Source: Stenopsyche tienmushanensis (Eukaryota; Arthropoda; Insecta; Trichoptera; Stenopsychidae). Taken from it: a stretch of 64,000 bases of DNA. Each line of letters starts with the position of its first letter. The first letter of the stretch is position 1. The position numbers and the translations under genes are program-made. Of the stretch, positions 24,836 through 35,281 are shown piece after piece. Where the stretch lies: assembly GCA_008973525.1 (NCBI GenBank), contig WACJ01000079.1:682001-746000 (forward strand), written 5' to 3'. Below the pieces are notes generated by a model. It made no database searches, was not told the origin of the DNA, and saw only the letters and a program-made list of their open reading frames with translations.

Positions 24836-26475
24836 TATTTGGCTAAAAAGTCAAATGTAATTTAAAAGCATATAAATCAACGTATTTTAAGCAAACAAAT
24901 TTACAATTAATTTGGCGATGGAATCTATGCATACTATCGCTAAAATGAATATATGACTATCTAACATATTTGTGTATTTTGGCTGTCAAGTTTGGCTGTC
25001 ATCTTAAAACAAGCAGACATTGTTTGATCTTTTGCCATTATTTTTTTTTGCCGTAACCGGATTGTTGGCGTATAAACGAACCGGATTAAAGCGGTTATGA
25101 GAACGACTCTATAAATCATGTTTTGTATTGCCATTTGTATCAAACAAACTGGTTTTCTCTTTTGAATAAACGATAGAGCTCCGAAAGACTCGGGCTATGG
25201 CAATAAGGAAATCTTTGCGGGAGGAAGTTATAGGACACTTTGTTTGTAAATATTGAGAGTCGATGGCCATATTGAAGCACTTGAAAATCGGAATAAATTC
25301 TGCTTCGTTTGATGTTTGGACAACTTGCTTTACAGTTCGTTGCATAAACGACATTGAATTGCAAGATTGTTGGAGATTTTTTATTTTGGTAATGAGTTGT
25401 GTACCTAACAAAGATTGATAGTGCATAACAAATGTTTCGACTTTTTGAATGTAAGTAGGCCATGGCTGTGGTTTTTTAGTTTCAACAAAAAATATTTTTA
25501 ATGGTCATTAGAGCAAATTATATTCAATTCCGGTGTTTGGATTTGAATCGCATCCATCGAAATGTTAGACCATTGAAGAAAATAATAGTTATTAGTTCAT
25601 CTTACTCAACGATCATATTTACTTTATTATATATGAAAATATCTCTTTTCTTATAAAAAAAATAAAAATTTCTAGTTAAAAATAATGATATAAGTGTATA
25701 TAAAATATTCCAAGTCATTTTGGCATGATTTTAGAATGAATGCAATTACTGATTTGCATATTTTTATAAAAATGCATTTTAAAACACTCTCCTCGTTTTT
25801 CATCACACGCCCTAAATACTAATTGGTAATTTTCTCTAAATGGGTTTTTCACATCCACGTTCAACTACGGGTCAAAACTATATAATGATCAACGCTTTTA
25901 TAAAACATGGGAAATATAACAGTTTCTCTTATCAAATTTGCATATGATTAGCTTTTAGAATGACAGGAGGCAGCCATAGCCGGTCGACAATTTCCCCATG
26001 GAAATGATCGTCTTTCGAAGGAATGACGCAGATTAAATATTAATCACTCATCATGGCATGGAAATAAGAAAACTTTCCATTGGCGATGAAAATTACTAGA
26101 TTTTCACGTGATGCAAATGCATTAATTGCATTTCAACATACATGCAGAATGATATCATACAGACATGTATGTTATTGCAGAGACTCTTAACACTCTGGAA
26201 CAACTTAAATGATTAAAGCCATCCAATAATATCTTTTAAAATATAATTTAAGACTAGCACGATAGAAAAAAAAATCTTAGCTCATAAGAAAAGTTGTTTT
26301 TATGTATTGCTGCGCTCACATCTGCAAAGATACAACATCTGCAATTTTATTACTCCTCAAGTGAAAAAGTCCTTCAGTTCAAGGGGAGAGGAGGATTTTA
26401 TTAGAGATTATAGGAGGCCTTTAAGGAAGAGTTAATCTTCTATCCAAATTGATCGTCATCAGAGAGTCTCGCAGC
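24836..26475. other. No gene recognised; two overlapping minus-strand frames at 25109-25463
   Basis: Two minus-strand frames of 105 and 107 codons overlap at 25109-25463. Neither matches a family I recognise, and no splice or promoter signals support them. A decayed retroelement gene is possible but cannot be shown. The rest is AT-rich. Confidence 0.35.
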
Positions 26476-27173
26476 TAGGGAATCCAATCCCGGAATCCTG
26501 GGATCCCGGACAGTTATAGGTACTCATGAATCGCGGGACTAGTAAACGTAATCCCGAAAAATTCGGGATTGGAATTTTTGCCTAATAGAAATCGTACGCC
26601 TCACCAACACGTTGAAGGCTACTAAATCGAGACATTCCCGCCGAAATCTGGACGCATGGAAACAGTGGCGTAACTACTAATTGATGAGCTTAGGCGACAC
26701 CCAGGGGCAGTAACTGTCTAATCTATGTATTCATATGTATAGAGTACATATATGTTTTTCAAATTGTTATATTAACCTTTTCCTACCGGTGATGTATTTA
26801 CTACACCTCGACTCTAATAATGGGAATATTGATATGAAATATTATAGATATGGGGTTCAGATTTTTTGTATTCTTCCTTAATGTAATTACGAATCACATC
26901 AAAGTATTATATTATGAGTATTCATCTGCAGCGACGAAAATAAATAGTTTGTCGGGAAATCGGGAATTTTGCGAGTTTTAGTCCGTGTCTCAGCCATGTA
27001 GGCTATCAACATCAAAACCAGACTAAATGACGAAACACTCGATGTTTAATGCTACTTCAAGCATATTCAAGTATTGAAAATCCCGATCCCGGGAATCCGG
27101 GACTGATCCCGGAATGGTTTAATGCAATCCCAAAGTCCCAGGATTGAAATTTTGCCTAGGGATTGGTTTCATG
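26476..27173. mobile_element. hAT-like MITE (repeat E), 698 bp, 8-bp duplication
   Basis: CTCGCAGC occurs exactly at both flanks (26468-26475 and 27174-27181), the 8-bp target duplication typical of hAT. The ends are related inverted sequences (TAGGGAATCCAATCCC on the left, CATGAAACCAATCCC reverse-complemented on the right). Both subterminal parts are rich in ATCCCGG-type motifs. There is no transposase. A second copy of the interior is at 41272-41737, in opposite orientation. Confidence 0.8.
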
Positions 27174-27181
27174 CTCGCAGC

Positions 27182-27930
27182 TGATCTCTTTTTCTTGCTT
27201 TGGTTCACATAATTATGTTCATATGCCTTTTTTGACTTCTTCTCCGGTCCAATACTTGATTATTGGTATTGGTAGTCTCTGTATTGGCTCCGTCAAACCC
27301 AATAAAATACAGAAAAAGTGCAATATTGATTTTCGGAGTATAAGTTGTTGGTCAACCAGGTTTTAATCAAATTCAAATAGAAAATGGCATCAACCATGAA
27401 AAACACGCTGGTGTGTGGGGGATGAAAAAAACATTTGAACTGGTGTATAATATATGAAATATTTCTTTAATTTTATAGTGTTTTTGTATTTTAAGAACGT
27501 ATTTAAATAACACGTTTAACCCATCTGTTATCTTTTTATTCAATACCAATCAATGCCTTTAGCATATCAGTAGAATGTGTGGGCTTAATCACGTAGATGA
27601 GTACGTAGAGGAAATTTATTTTAAAAAATATACCTGATGAGTCTAAAGAAAATTGCATTGTCTTGGATAACAAACAAGAATTCTAAGTATTTTGATAGCC
27701 GCTGTTGAATAATTGTTCCAAGAATAGGTGGGAAGTCTAACTATGAGATGTGTATTGAATAGTCGATTACATGAAATGTAATAAACCTCAAAACGAGTTC
27801 GGACATTGTAAACACCTAATTAAATATGGGCATTTTAACTGTTTGTACAACTGTGTTATTTTGATCCATTTTTAATTTTTAATGAAAAAATACCATAAAA
27901 AAATAAGATTATGTTTTTACTTTATTATAT
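27182..27930. other. No gene recognised
   Basis: AT-rich DNA without supported features. Confidence 0.5.
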
Positions 27931-28500
27931 AAGGTTGATGCGAAAATAATTGCCATTTTTAGCAAATAAAAGACTTATATTTTGCAATAAGAAACATTGT
28001 TTATCCTATCTATTGACAAACTTATTCATCACATTCCCATATAAATCTTATAGTTGTAAGCCCTTGGATGCTGTAAAAATACTAATTTTAAGACAATTTT
28101 GTCTGACGAATGTTACACGTAGTTTGACTTTGTCTTGTCTATTAAAATTAAATCAATTCTTGATTTAATTTGTCCAGTTATTCACATTGTTTATCGTCGT
28201 TTATAGTTTTATTTGATTTCAATAGTTGGCAATGGATTACATCTTTAATATCCCACTACTGAGCTTTTTCTGATGCAGTTCTCTTTTGGGGACAAAAAGA
28301 GGTACTTGTTCGGTGGTTGATCGATGTTGTTTTTTGTACCGTTACAATTCGATCCAAAAATGGTCCCATTTTTTGTCTGGTGAACAAGATCTGTGACAAA
28401 TCATGCGGCACTCAAATTAAGAGCTTTCATATCATTCTTAGCTTATGGCGATGTCTTAAACATTTCATTTTCCTACATGTTCTTTTGAGAACACCATGGC
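27931..28500 (-). pseudogene. Mariner transposase relic with 3' terminal repeat
   Basis: The plus-strand edge AAGGTTGATGCGAAAATAAT, after TATA, is a typical mariner terminal repeat and lies at the gene's 3' end. Minus-strand translation in several frames gives VPHDLS, then FLDRIV, then LHQKK and WDIKDVIHCQLLKSN. These are the mariner blocks running up to and past the first aspartate. The residues around that aspartate are scrambled. No partner terminal repeat is seen upstream, so the 5' end is lost or diverged. Confidence 0.75.
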
Positions 28501-30255
28501 TTAGAATTATATCAATAATTTAATTGAGTCTTTCAAGGTGGTTTTTATCTTAAAAGGATGAATTTCAAAAACGTAATTTGTTAAGGGAAATGCAGTTTAT
28601 TCGAATTTTCTATATTTTATTGCCATATTAAAATGTATTCATTATTAGATTTTCAACTTTTATATCGTATATTTTATGACAAAAAAGGGTTTCCTAAATT
28701 TTCACCAACTCACTGAGGGTGAGACCTAATAATGATTTAAGGGTGCTAGTTTTTTGCGCGGAGAACTTGAACTTCTAGAAGTTCGTAGCATCATTTAGTT
28801 GGATTTGAACGTTCATGTCCAGATTAATTAATGGCGTGTTAATTGTTCAGTTGAACACCCTAGGCGTGGGGTCCAATTTTATTAAGGCCTGCGAACGCCA
28901 AAGAAAGTTTGAATATAACAGTAATTGATCGCTATCGCTGAGGTCGCCATTTAAACCATTTAAGTTTTATATTGTCTGCTAATTGGCTTTCATTCGGCGA
29001 TTTGCCAAATCTTTAAATTTGCCATGAATTACTAAATGTTGGCACCAACGGTGATTAAATTCAACCCTTCTGGTGTCCTAGCTACTTTTGATCGACCGTT
29101 CCATAAAAATGATTGACAACCACTATCATGAAATAATAAAAAATAGACGTTCCCTGAGATTGAACATAATTTAATTATGTTTTTTTTCAGTGTGAATTGA
29201 TATGTTTACTTTTAGCATAGAATTTAACCGTTTGAGTGCTATGCCAAATTTCGCAAATTCTTACAAAAAATGCGACGCAAATAAATGAAAAACCATACAT
29301 GAGTAATCATATATGGAACTATACACATAAAATAAAATATATGCAGACAAAATGCAAAACGTTCTATTGCATCAAGTAAACAATTTTTAACTGTAGTTAA
29401 ACGTCTATGTATCGCCACGCCGCAGTTTTCACGGAAACTTCTTGCAAAGATATAAAGATATAGCGTTTGTACTTTTTTGTTTTCATATTTAGATACTTCA
29501 CAATATTCAGTCTGTATTCAAGAGTTAATCATGGAGAAGAGGCTATTGACCAGATTGGTAGCTACTAAAGATGATGATTTTAGTGTAGTGCAAACAATCG
29601 CTAAAAACTTCTGAGTTTATTGCAACAGTGATGATTTTCAGATCATCAGATTTTCGATCAGATACATCTCTTTTAATTACAATACAACAATGAAGATGAT
29701 GACGAAAAATTTTGCTAAAAAATGAATTGACTGATCATTTGGATTTTGATAGGTTTTATAACAAATTTGATTACAGACCAGATAAAATTTATATTATAGA
29801 TATTTTGAAATTTTAAGGTTATCAGGCTTACAAGGCAAAATTAAATTCAAAAAACTGCGAAATATATTAGTCATGTTCACAAAAAAATTAAATGTACATA
29901 TTAATTAATAAATTATTGACAGTCATAAATTCGACTTTTTAGGTATTGTGATGTGTCAAAAATATAAATATTTAGATAGCTATAAAGTAAATTATCTTAT
30001 CCAAGATAATTCCTATTTTCAGCGAGACAGAAAGAGAGAGGCCACAACTAAGTGACCGCCAAGGAGCCGGCGGGAATAAAGCGTCTTCTCGTGATCAAGG
30101 CTATTTTGGTCCACACTTCTGTTGAAGCTTGCATAGATTAACAGTGATTGTTTACATGGGTACTATTTAACCCATGCTATAATATGTTCGTTTTTTATGA
30201 TCATGAATAAAGAAAAAAAATGTCGATTTAAAAATAAATCAAACAAAATATTAAA
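28501..30255. other. No gene recognised; GC-richer unique part at 28690-29120
   Basis: 28690-29120 is a less AT-rich island without a reading frame and includes the 16-bp palindrome GAACTTCTAGAAGTTC at 28769-28784. A sentence-length similarity links 30049-30110 and 55852-55915 (both hold AAAGCGTCTTC), probably another decayed repeat. No genes were recognised. Confidence 0.4.
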
Positions 30256-30409
30256 TTAACACTAGGTTTACGGGCGTTTCTTATATACCTATTTATACGA
30301 GCACCCGTCAAATTGAGGGGTAAACGAAAATACAACATTATTATACTAGATTGAACAATATTATATATTTATTGAGCACATTTTTTACAAATATACTGAT
30401 TTGAAATGA

Positions 30410-30625
30410 TACGATGATTTTCCCCATTTGGCAGCTTTTTCGCATTTCTGACGTTGAAATTTTTGGCAAATGTTCTCCAGATAATTCCTCGGCTAAACAA
30501 AATATGAACTCCTTTCTAGATATTTGCTTTCATACTATATTTACGTGTCATCTAGTCAATGATGTCCACATCAAACTTTGTTTTATTACAAAAAAAATAA
30601 TTATTTCTGGAACACGTTTATAATT
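30410..30625 (-). pseudogene. Possible piggyBac transposase C-terminal fragment
   Basis: Minus-strand translation holds ISRKEFIFCLAEELSGEHLP followed by a basic tail. This fits the helical segment near the C-terminus of piggyBac-type transposases, which often reads like xSRxEFxxxLAxEL. The match is short and rests on my memory of family patterns; the location inside a TTAA-flanked element supports it. There is no DDD catalytic domain here. Confidence 0.45.
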
Positions 30626-30807
30626 GCCTTCTACTTGTAAACCTGTACGTTTGGTACTTAGAAGGAAGACGGGGATATAGAATTCTTAGAAAACTACGTA
30701 ATTCAGTAACTGTGAATGACCAGTCTTTTTTCAAAAATTAATGTGCCTCAGTTTCAGTGCAATCGTTTATGTATTCCATTATATATCTGTCAATTATGTA
30801 TATCGCG

Positions 30808-31135
30808 AAATAGCTAACAAGTTAGAAATTCCACGAACATCCGTCCATAATCATCTGACAAAAATTAGGATGTGTGGCTTCCTCATTAACTGACTGACTC
30901 AAATAAACTTCAGCGTATTTCAACATGCGATCTTCTTTTTCGACGACATAATAGCCAACCTTTTTTGAAGAGACTTGTCACTGGAGATGAAAGTTGGATA
31001 CTCTATGAGAATATCCAACGTAAACGGTCTTGGACCAAGGGTACAGAAGTTTTAACTGTAGCTAAACCTGGCCTACATCCAAAAAAAGTTTTGCTATGCA
31101 TTTGGTGGGACAAAAGTTGTTAGTTGACATTATTG
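30808..31135 (+). pseudogene. Mariner transposase relic nested in the piggyBac-like element
   Basis: Translation in shifting frames gives ELANKLEIPRTSVHNHLTK (second DNA-binding helix region), then RLVTGDESWILYEN (first catalytic aspartate), NIQRKRSWTKG, KPGLHPKKVLLCIWWD and the end of that block. The order is normal for mariner. Everything after WWD is missing. Part of the segment between the helix region and LVTGDE is compressed by deletions. No mariner terminal repeats were identified. Confidence 0.85.
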
Positions 31136-31395
31136 AGGCGCGATTTAGAAAACGAATTGGAAGCATCTTAATAAAGACTTTTCTTTCACTCATGTATTTA
31201 TTATTGGAGTAATGATTTCACGAACGAAGCAAACATATAAGGATTTTTTACGAAACCAGCTAGCTCGTCAATTTGACGCATTTTTGCATTAATTTACGAT
31301 GCAAAATGATTAAAATTAATGCTATGGTTTTTTGGGCATTTCATTTCAAAGTTAGAAATCCGCTAAATTGACGGGTCCCGTAAACCTAGTGTTAA

Positions 31396-31965
31396 ATAAA
31401 ATCCCAATCGCATATTTGCGAGTCACATTAAAGTTTGCACAGCCGTTGTTGGACCTCTCGGAGCGTGCACTCGAAAACGAAAAGCGATCCTGTATTAGAA
31501 AAGGTTACGTACTACTGGCAAATAGAAGCAGCTTTATTTAACGCGATGGTTAATGAGTTTTTGAGAATTCGAGCGAGCGTAGTGGCTGAAAGTTAAACGA
31601 CGCCGGACAGTTTACAGTCAGATATCAACTTCGGTACATGAGCAAATAAACTGCACTCTGTATCCATAGGCTATTTACATTTCAAGCTTTATACTTCAAA
31701 TGCCCGTGTTTTCAAATTAATCCCAATAGGGTTTAATTCAATTGCACTAAATTATTCACGCATATGAATGACAGAATCGATTAATTTTATTTGCGACCGC
31801 GCAAATCGCACTTCGGCATAACGAGAGCACAGCCTATTCATGAATATTGCTGGTGGAATAGTTATTAAAGCCAATTTGATGATAGTTTTGCGTGCGCATC
31901 CTTTCTCTCCCCGTCACCGCAGCCCAAAATTCATTTCACCAGACTAAAATGCGCCAACATGGTGC
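31396..31965. other. No gene recognised
   Basis: A mildly GC-richer stretch at 31430-31640 has no recognised protein; nothing else was supported. Confidence 0.45.
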
Positions 31966-32226
31966 ATCCATACAATATTTTTACTATGCCTATGTTATTT
32001 CCGTAAGTGTAAACAGTAAGTTGATAAAGTTTTATTTCAATCGGATGAAAGGCATAGAAGCGCATTAATCTCGAACAAACAAATATTATTTTTTATATAT
32101 TAGAATATGTCTATATTACTTGCGCAATTTTTAGTAATAAATGTACGAAGTTTTATCGCAATCTGATCAATGGTGTGGTAGCGCATTATATACGAACAAA
32201 CTCAAATTAATTTTTATATATTAAGA
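31966..32226 (-). repeat. 120-bp tandem module, two units
   Basis: On the minus strand two diverged units of about 120 bp (equivalent AGCGC points at 32060 and 32181) each run TTTGTTCGxxxxTAATGCGC, a variable CCATxCC region, GATTGxxATAAAACTT and a TAACATAGGCATAGT-like part. The same module is found as tandem copies at 37590-37870 and 38600-38885 (+). It abuts the 3' side of the hAT pseudogene. Confidence 0.75.
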
Positions 32227-32329
32227 ATAAATCGGAACCTTTATTTACATTTTTAAAAAATCCTAAAAATAACAAAGCACATTTAGTACGATTCTTGACA
32301 TTGAATTTTACTTAATAACTTTTCAAAGT

Positions 32330-33425
32330 TAAGAGTATAAAATGATTACCCCAATCGTAAACGATTATCAAAGTTGGTATCAGTAGATTGAGATCTAGTT
32401 CTTGATTTTATCATTTTAAGGATAGAAAATAGAGATTCGCACAAATATGTGGAACCAAAACAGGATTTAATTTTGTAAGCTCATTTCTCCAAAAAAGGGA
32501 CTTTTCATTTTTTATTTTAGCTTAATTCCAAATGTTCGATTTTAAGATGATGTCATTTTATATATTTAAAATTTCTTCTTTAATTTTTGATGGGTTTTCT
32601 TGAAGAATTTCCGCTATGGAATTAGCAATTTTAGTAATATCTATGTCTATATTGTAGGCAGTTTAAAAAAATGTAGCCACCAGTTCGATTATGGAAAATT
32701 GCTGGAATCTATATTCAAATTGCTCTAACAGTGTCTTAAGATGAGTTATAAATAATGTTAAAAATATTCTCATCAATCACATTTTCCATTCTTGGAAAAT
32801 GTGCTACAATTTTGTAGCCCACCATTGCTGGAGCACCATTAGTAATTATTGCTGAAACCTTTTGTAAGCGCATATTAGTTTCCATCGCGTAATTTTTAAA
32901 GATATTAAAAATATCATCGTCTCTTGTTCGGTCTTGTGTTGATAGTAACTTTAATAGTTCTTATTTTATAGTAAAATCAATGAATGTTAATTGGGCTGTA
33001 TCAGATATATCTGTGGAATCATCTAATTGCAGTGAAAACCTGAATTTTTCCTTATAATTTTTCAACTGACTTTGTAAATCAATTAAAGTCTTCTGTATTC
33101 TCATAGTATTTGTGTCATTAGATAACGGCACATCTTAAATTATCGAAATAATTTCTCGTTTATTAGAAAATCCTTCAAACAACGAATCGGCAGCGGTGAT
33201 AAATAATTAATTTTACTTAATTAATTTGCTGTCTAAAAATGTTTGCTTACTTTATGCCAACAAATGCAAAATTTTAAAGGAAGTAATGGTGGCATTTTTA
33301 TTTTTATTTACACGGTTAGTAAAAAACGTTTGCTGAGTAGATGGTGCTGATTTTTGTTGATCAATTTTTCTTTTTCTCAACTCTGGGTAGTTGAAATGTT
33401 TTCCATAAAAAAACAACTATACTGA
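32330..33425 (-). pseudogene. hAT transposase relic (ZBED/SCAND3-like type)
   Basis: Minus-strand translation with several stops reads PELRKRKIDQQKSAPSTQQT, then FSLQLDDSTDISDTAQLTF, LLKLLSTQDRTR, IFNIFKNYAMETNMRLQKVS, AIITNGAPAMVGYK, VAHFPRMENVIDENIF, and near 32450-32340 FGSTYLCESLFSILKMIKSR. These are the RNase H-like domain, with D of QLDDSTD, and the C-terminal dimerisation helix of the hAT family related to ZBED5, SCAND3 and GTF2IRD2-like proteins. An internal segment is missing, so the gene is dead. No BED finger could be read upstream. Confidence 0.88.
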
Positions 33426-33739
33426 TAACAAGTAATGTGGATAGTTTGTGCGGCACCCATTTATTCAGAATTTTTATCCTTCTATCGACATTACTTTTGC
33501 CTTTTTCAAATTATTCTTTCACAATTAATATTTTTAACTGCTTTCCCTGCATTGTGCCCCAATTTGAACTTATACAAAAAGCTAGTGTTTTTTTTGGTTG
33601 ACGCTATTATGTTAAAATAGCAAAAATGAGTCAATATTAAAAGGCAATTGAAGAATATATTACATTTCTTGATCACAGTCGATCTTTGTCAATTAAAAAT
33701 GCGGCATACTTCTCTTTTGCGAGAAAATCAGCACATCTC

Positions 33740-34030
33740 TAAATAAGGAAATCTATTGGTGTCAGATCTGGAAATCGTGTGAGCCACGTGATAGGGCACG
33801 TCCCTAGACATAGATATCCAGTGGTGTCAGGTATGGGTACCATGCGAGTCACAGAGTAGGAGGCGTCTACAGGCAAAGAAATCCACTAGTGTCAGGTTTG
33901 GAGACCGTGTGAGCCATTGCATAGGGCAGAAAAAAAATCTACACAACAGAGGTGGCCACAAAATGAAAAAGGAAATGCTACATCAGACAACTGCAGTTGA
34001 AATAAAGAAAATATGAAGTGCGCATATATG
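33740..34030. mobile_element. T1 fragment with a tandem triplet of 65-bp units, inverted
   Basis: Three copies of the 65-bp unit (equivalent points at 33758, 33823 and 33888) lie in minus orientation. From about 33930 the plus strand reads VYTTEVAT and later CAYMKQG, segments that normally follow PDLTPLDFF in the same direction. The array is thus inverted relative to the coding remnant beside it. No terminal repeats were identified. Confidence 0.7.
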
Positions 34031-34261
34031 AAGCAGGGTTGGTCAATTTAATTTAGAAAAAAAAACATTTTAAGCATAAAAAGTATTTTCTTAACCCTGA
34101 CTCAAACTGGCGCCTCTTTAGGTTTAACGACTTTTTATTGCACATTTTATCTGACTTTGGAAGCTCAGAAGTAATTTTATTCAAATCGATTGCGTAAAAT
34201 AATAATTTATTAACCCCTACGGGAGTAATTACGAGGACCCGCCGTAACCCCCTCCACTATT

Positions 34262-34400
34262 CAGAAAGAGCACTCTTGTACATTGAAGCTTGGAGACAGA
34301 GACAGAGACAGAGAGAACTTAGTGCAGTTCGGGAGACTGAGACGGAGAGCTTCCCCGCATACATCGCACGATTGTATAGATCGTTAGCCCAAATTTATCG
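34262..34400 (+). repeat. Dispersed repeat C, second copy
   Basis: It contains GCACTCTTGTACATTGAAGC, a GACAGA microsatellite run, GAGACGGAGAGCTTC and GCATACATCGCACGATTGTA, in the same order as 48472-48690. It ends about 160 bp before a 145-codon frame and the GC-rich block. Confidence 0.65.
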
Positions 34401-34560
34401 ATTAATAATGATTTCGAATTCAAGTTTGTTATTTGTTTACGCAAATAAATGACCGGATATTGTGTGCTATCGACAATGTTTATTTACAATTGACTGCCTC
34501 GAATTGAATATTGTTTTACGCTGATAGGAGCTGAGAGAAAGTAATCGGTGTAAAGCGATT

Positions 34561-34998
34561 ATGGCATCAATGACTTCATCGATTTTAAATTTACTCACTC
34601 TTCAAAAAGTTAAAGATGATTATTTAGGACCCCTAAATGTAGTATTATACAAAACAAACAAAAAGGACACAAAAATGGTTCCGCAGGCGCCCATGCAATT
34701 CGCGGGCACGGGGTTGGAAACCCCCGATATAGTTAGTCCCGAAATGGTTAAAAAATTGTTTGTTTTCAATAAAATGCTTAGCATAATCGCATTATCAATT
34801 CACACACACAGCCTCGACCAAAAGTCAGCAACACGACGGCAGTTGGTTGTCTGCGTGTTTACAAACGTACAAATAGCTCGCATATGTAAATGCGCGCCTT
34901 TATTCATTGTCGTTTCGCCTTTGAGTGCGGTCAAGTTTATTTACGAGGTGCTCGTTCAGCCCGAAAGAAGAAGATCGCGGGCCACATGGGATCGGTAG
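34561..34998 (+). CDS. Unrecognised 145-codon open frame
   Basis: This is one of the longest frames in the window. It begins MASMTSSILNLLTLQKVK and includes PLNVVLYKTN, then LETPDIVSPEMVKKLFV; the second half is basic and has several cysteines. No signal peptide, motif or family is recognised. It overlaps the GC-rich block where stops are rarer by composition, so chance is a real possibility. It could also be an upstream ORF or a decayed transposon gene. Confidence 0.15.
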   Translation: MASMTSSILNLLTLQKVKDDYLGPLNVVLYKTNKKDTKMVPQAPMQFAGTGLETPDIVSPEMVKKLFVFNKMLSIIALSIHTHSLDQKSATRRQLVVCVFTNVQIARICKCAPLFIVVSPLSAVKFIYEVLVQPERRRSRATWDR

Positions 34999-35281
34999 TC
35001 GCTCGATAATTGTTATGCAAGCGTAGACCAGCTGCTTCGAAGTGGGGGCGGCTGCTGCACCTGTCACGCTACATCGGCGCAATAAACGCGGGATCGCGCC
35101 GGCTTGTCACGTACGACACTTTGAGAACATCACATCGAAAAAATAGTAAACAAACTAGACAATATTTATTGACGACTCTTCGGATGAGTGGCCAGTCTCT
35201 CACGTATCGCCGCTGAGCTTGCAATCGCCCGCGAGGAGCTTTCTGCCGTTTGGATACGTCCCAAGACAATTTGATTGCAAG
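34690..35281 (+). promoter_or_regulatory. Candidate promoter and noncoding first exon ending in a splice donor
   Basis: This block is markedly richer in G+C and in CpG than its surroundings, which themselves lack transposon matches from 34700 on. It ends at GATTGCAAG|GTAAGC, a consensus splice donor with GT at 35282-35283. No frame beginning with ATG stays open to the donor, so an exon here would be 5' UTR. An initiator-like TTCAGCC lies at about 34956. The following 1.9 kb is AT-rich with no gene, as expected for a long first intron. The start of transcription and the gene are unknown. Confidence 0.4.

Larger units (their letters stand above)
30260..31391. mobile_element. piggyBac-like element, 1132 bp, TTAA ends
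   Basis: TTAA flanks both ends (30256-30259 and 31392-31395). The terminal repeats are perfect over 15 bp: CACTAGGTTTACGGG at 30260-30274 and its reverse complement at 31377-31391. A subterminal motif ACCCGTCAAATT/ACCCGTCAATTT lies just inside each end. The interior holds a short minus-strand piece resembling a piggyBac C-terminal region and a plus-strand mariner relic, so another element seems to have inserted. It is far too short and broken to encode a transposase. Confidence 0.85.

Noticed and set aside
25109..25463. Two overlapping minus frames as a retroelement gene
   Set aside because: No reverse transcriptase, protease, integrase or gag motif is visible; kept only as an unexplained frame pair in the block description.
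28769..28784. GAACTTCTAGAAGTTC as a heat-shock element
   Set aside because: Only two correctly spaced GAA/TTC units are present, fewer than the usual three, and there is no promoter or gene nearby.
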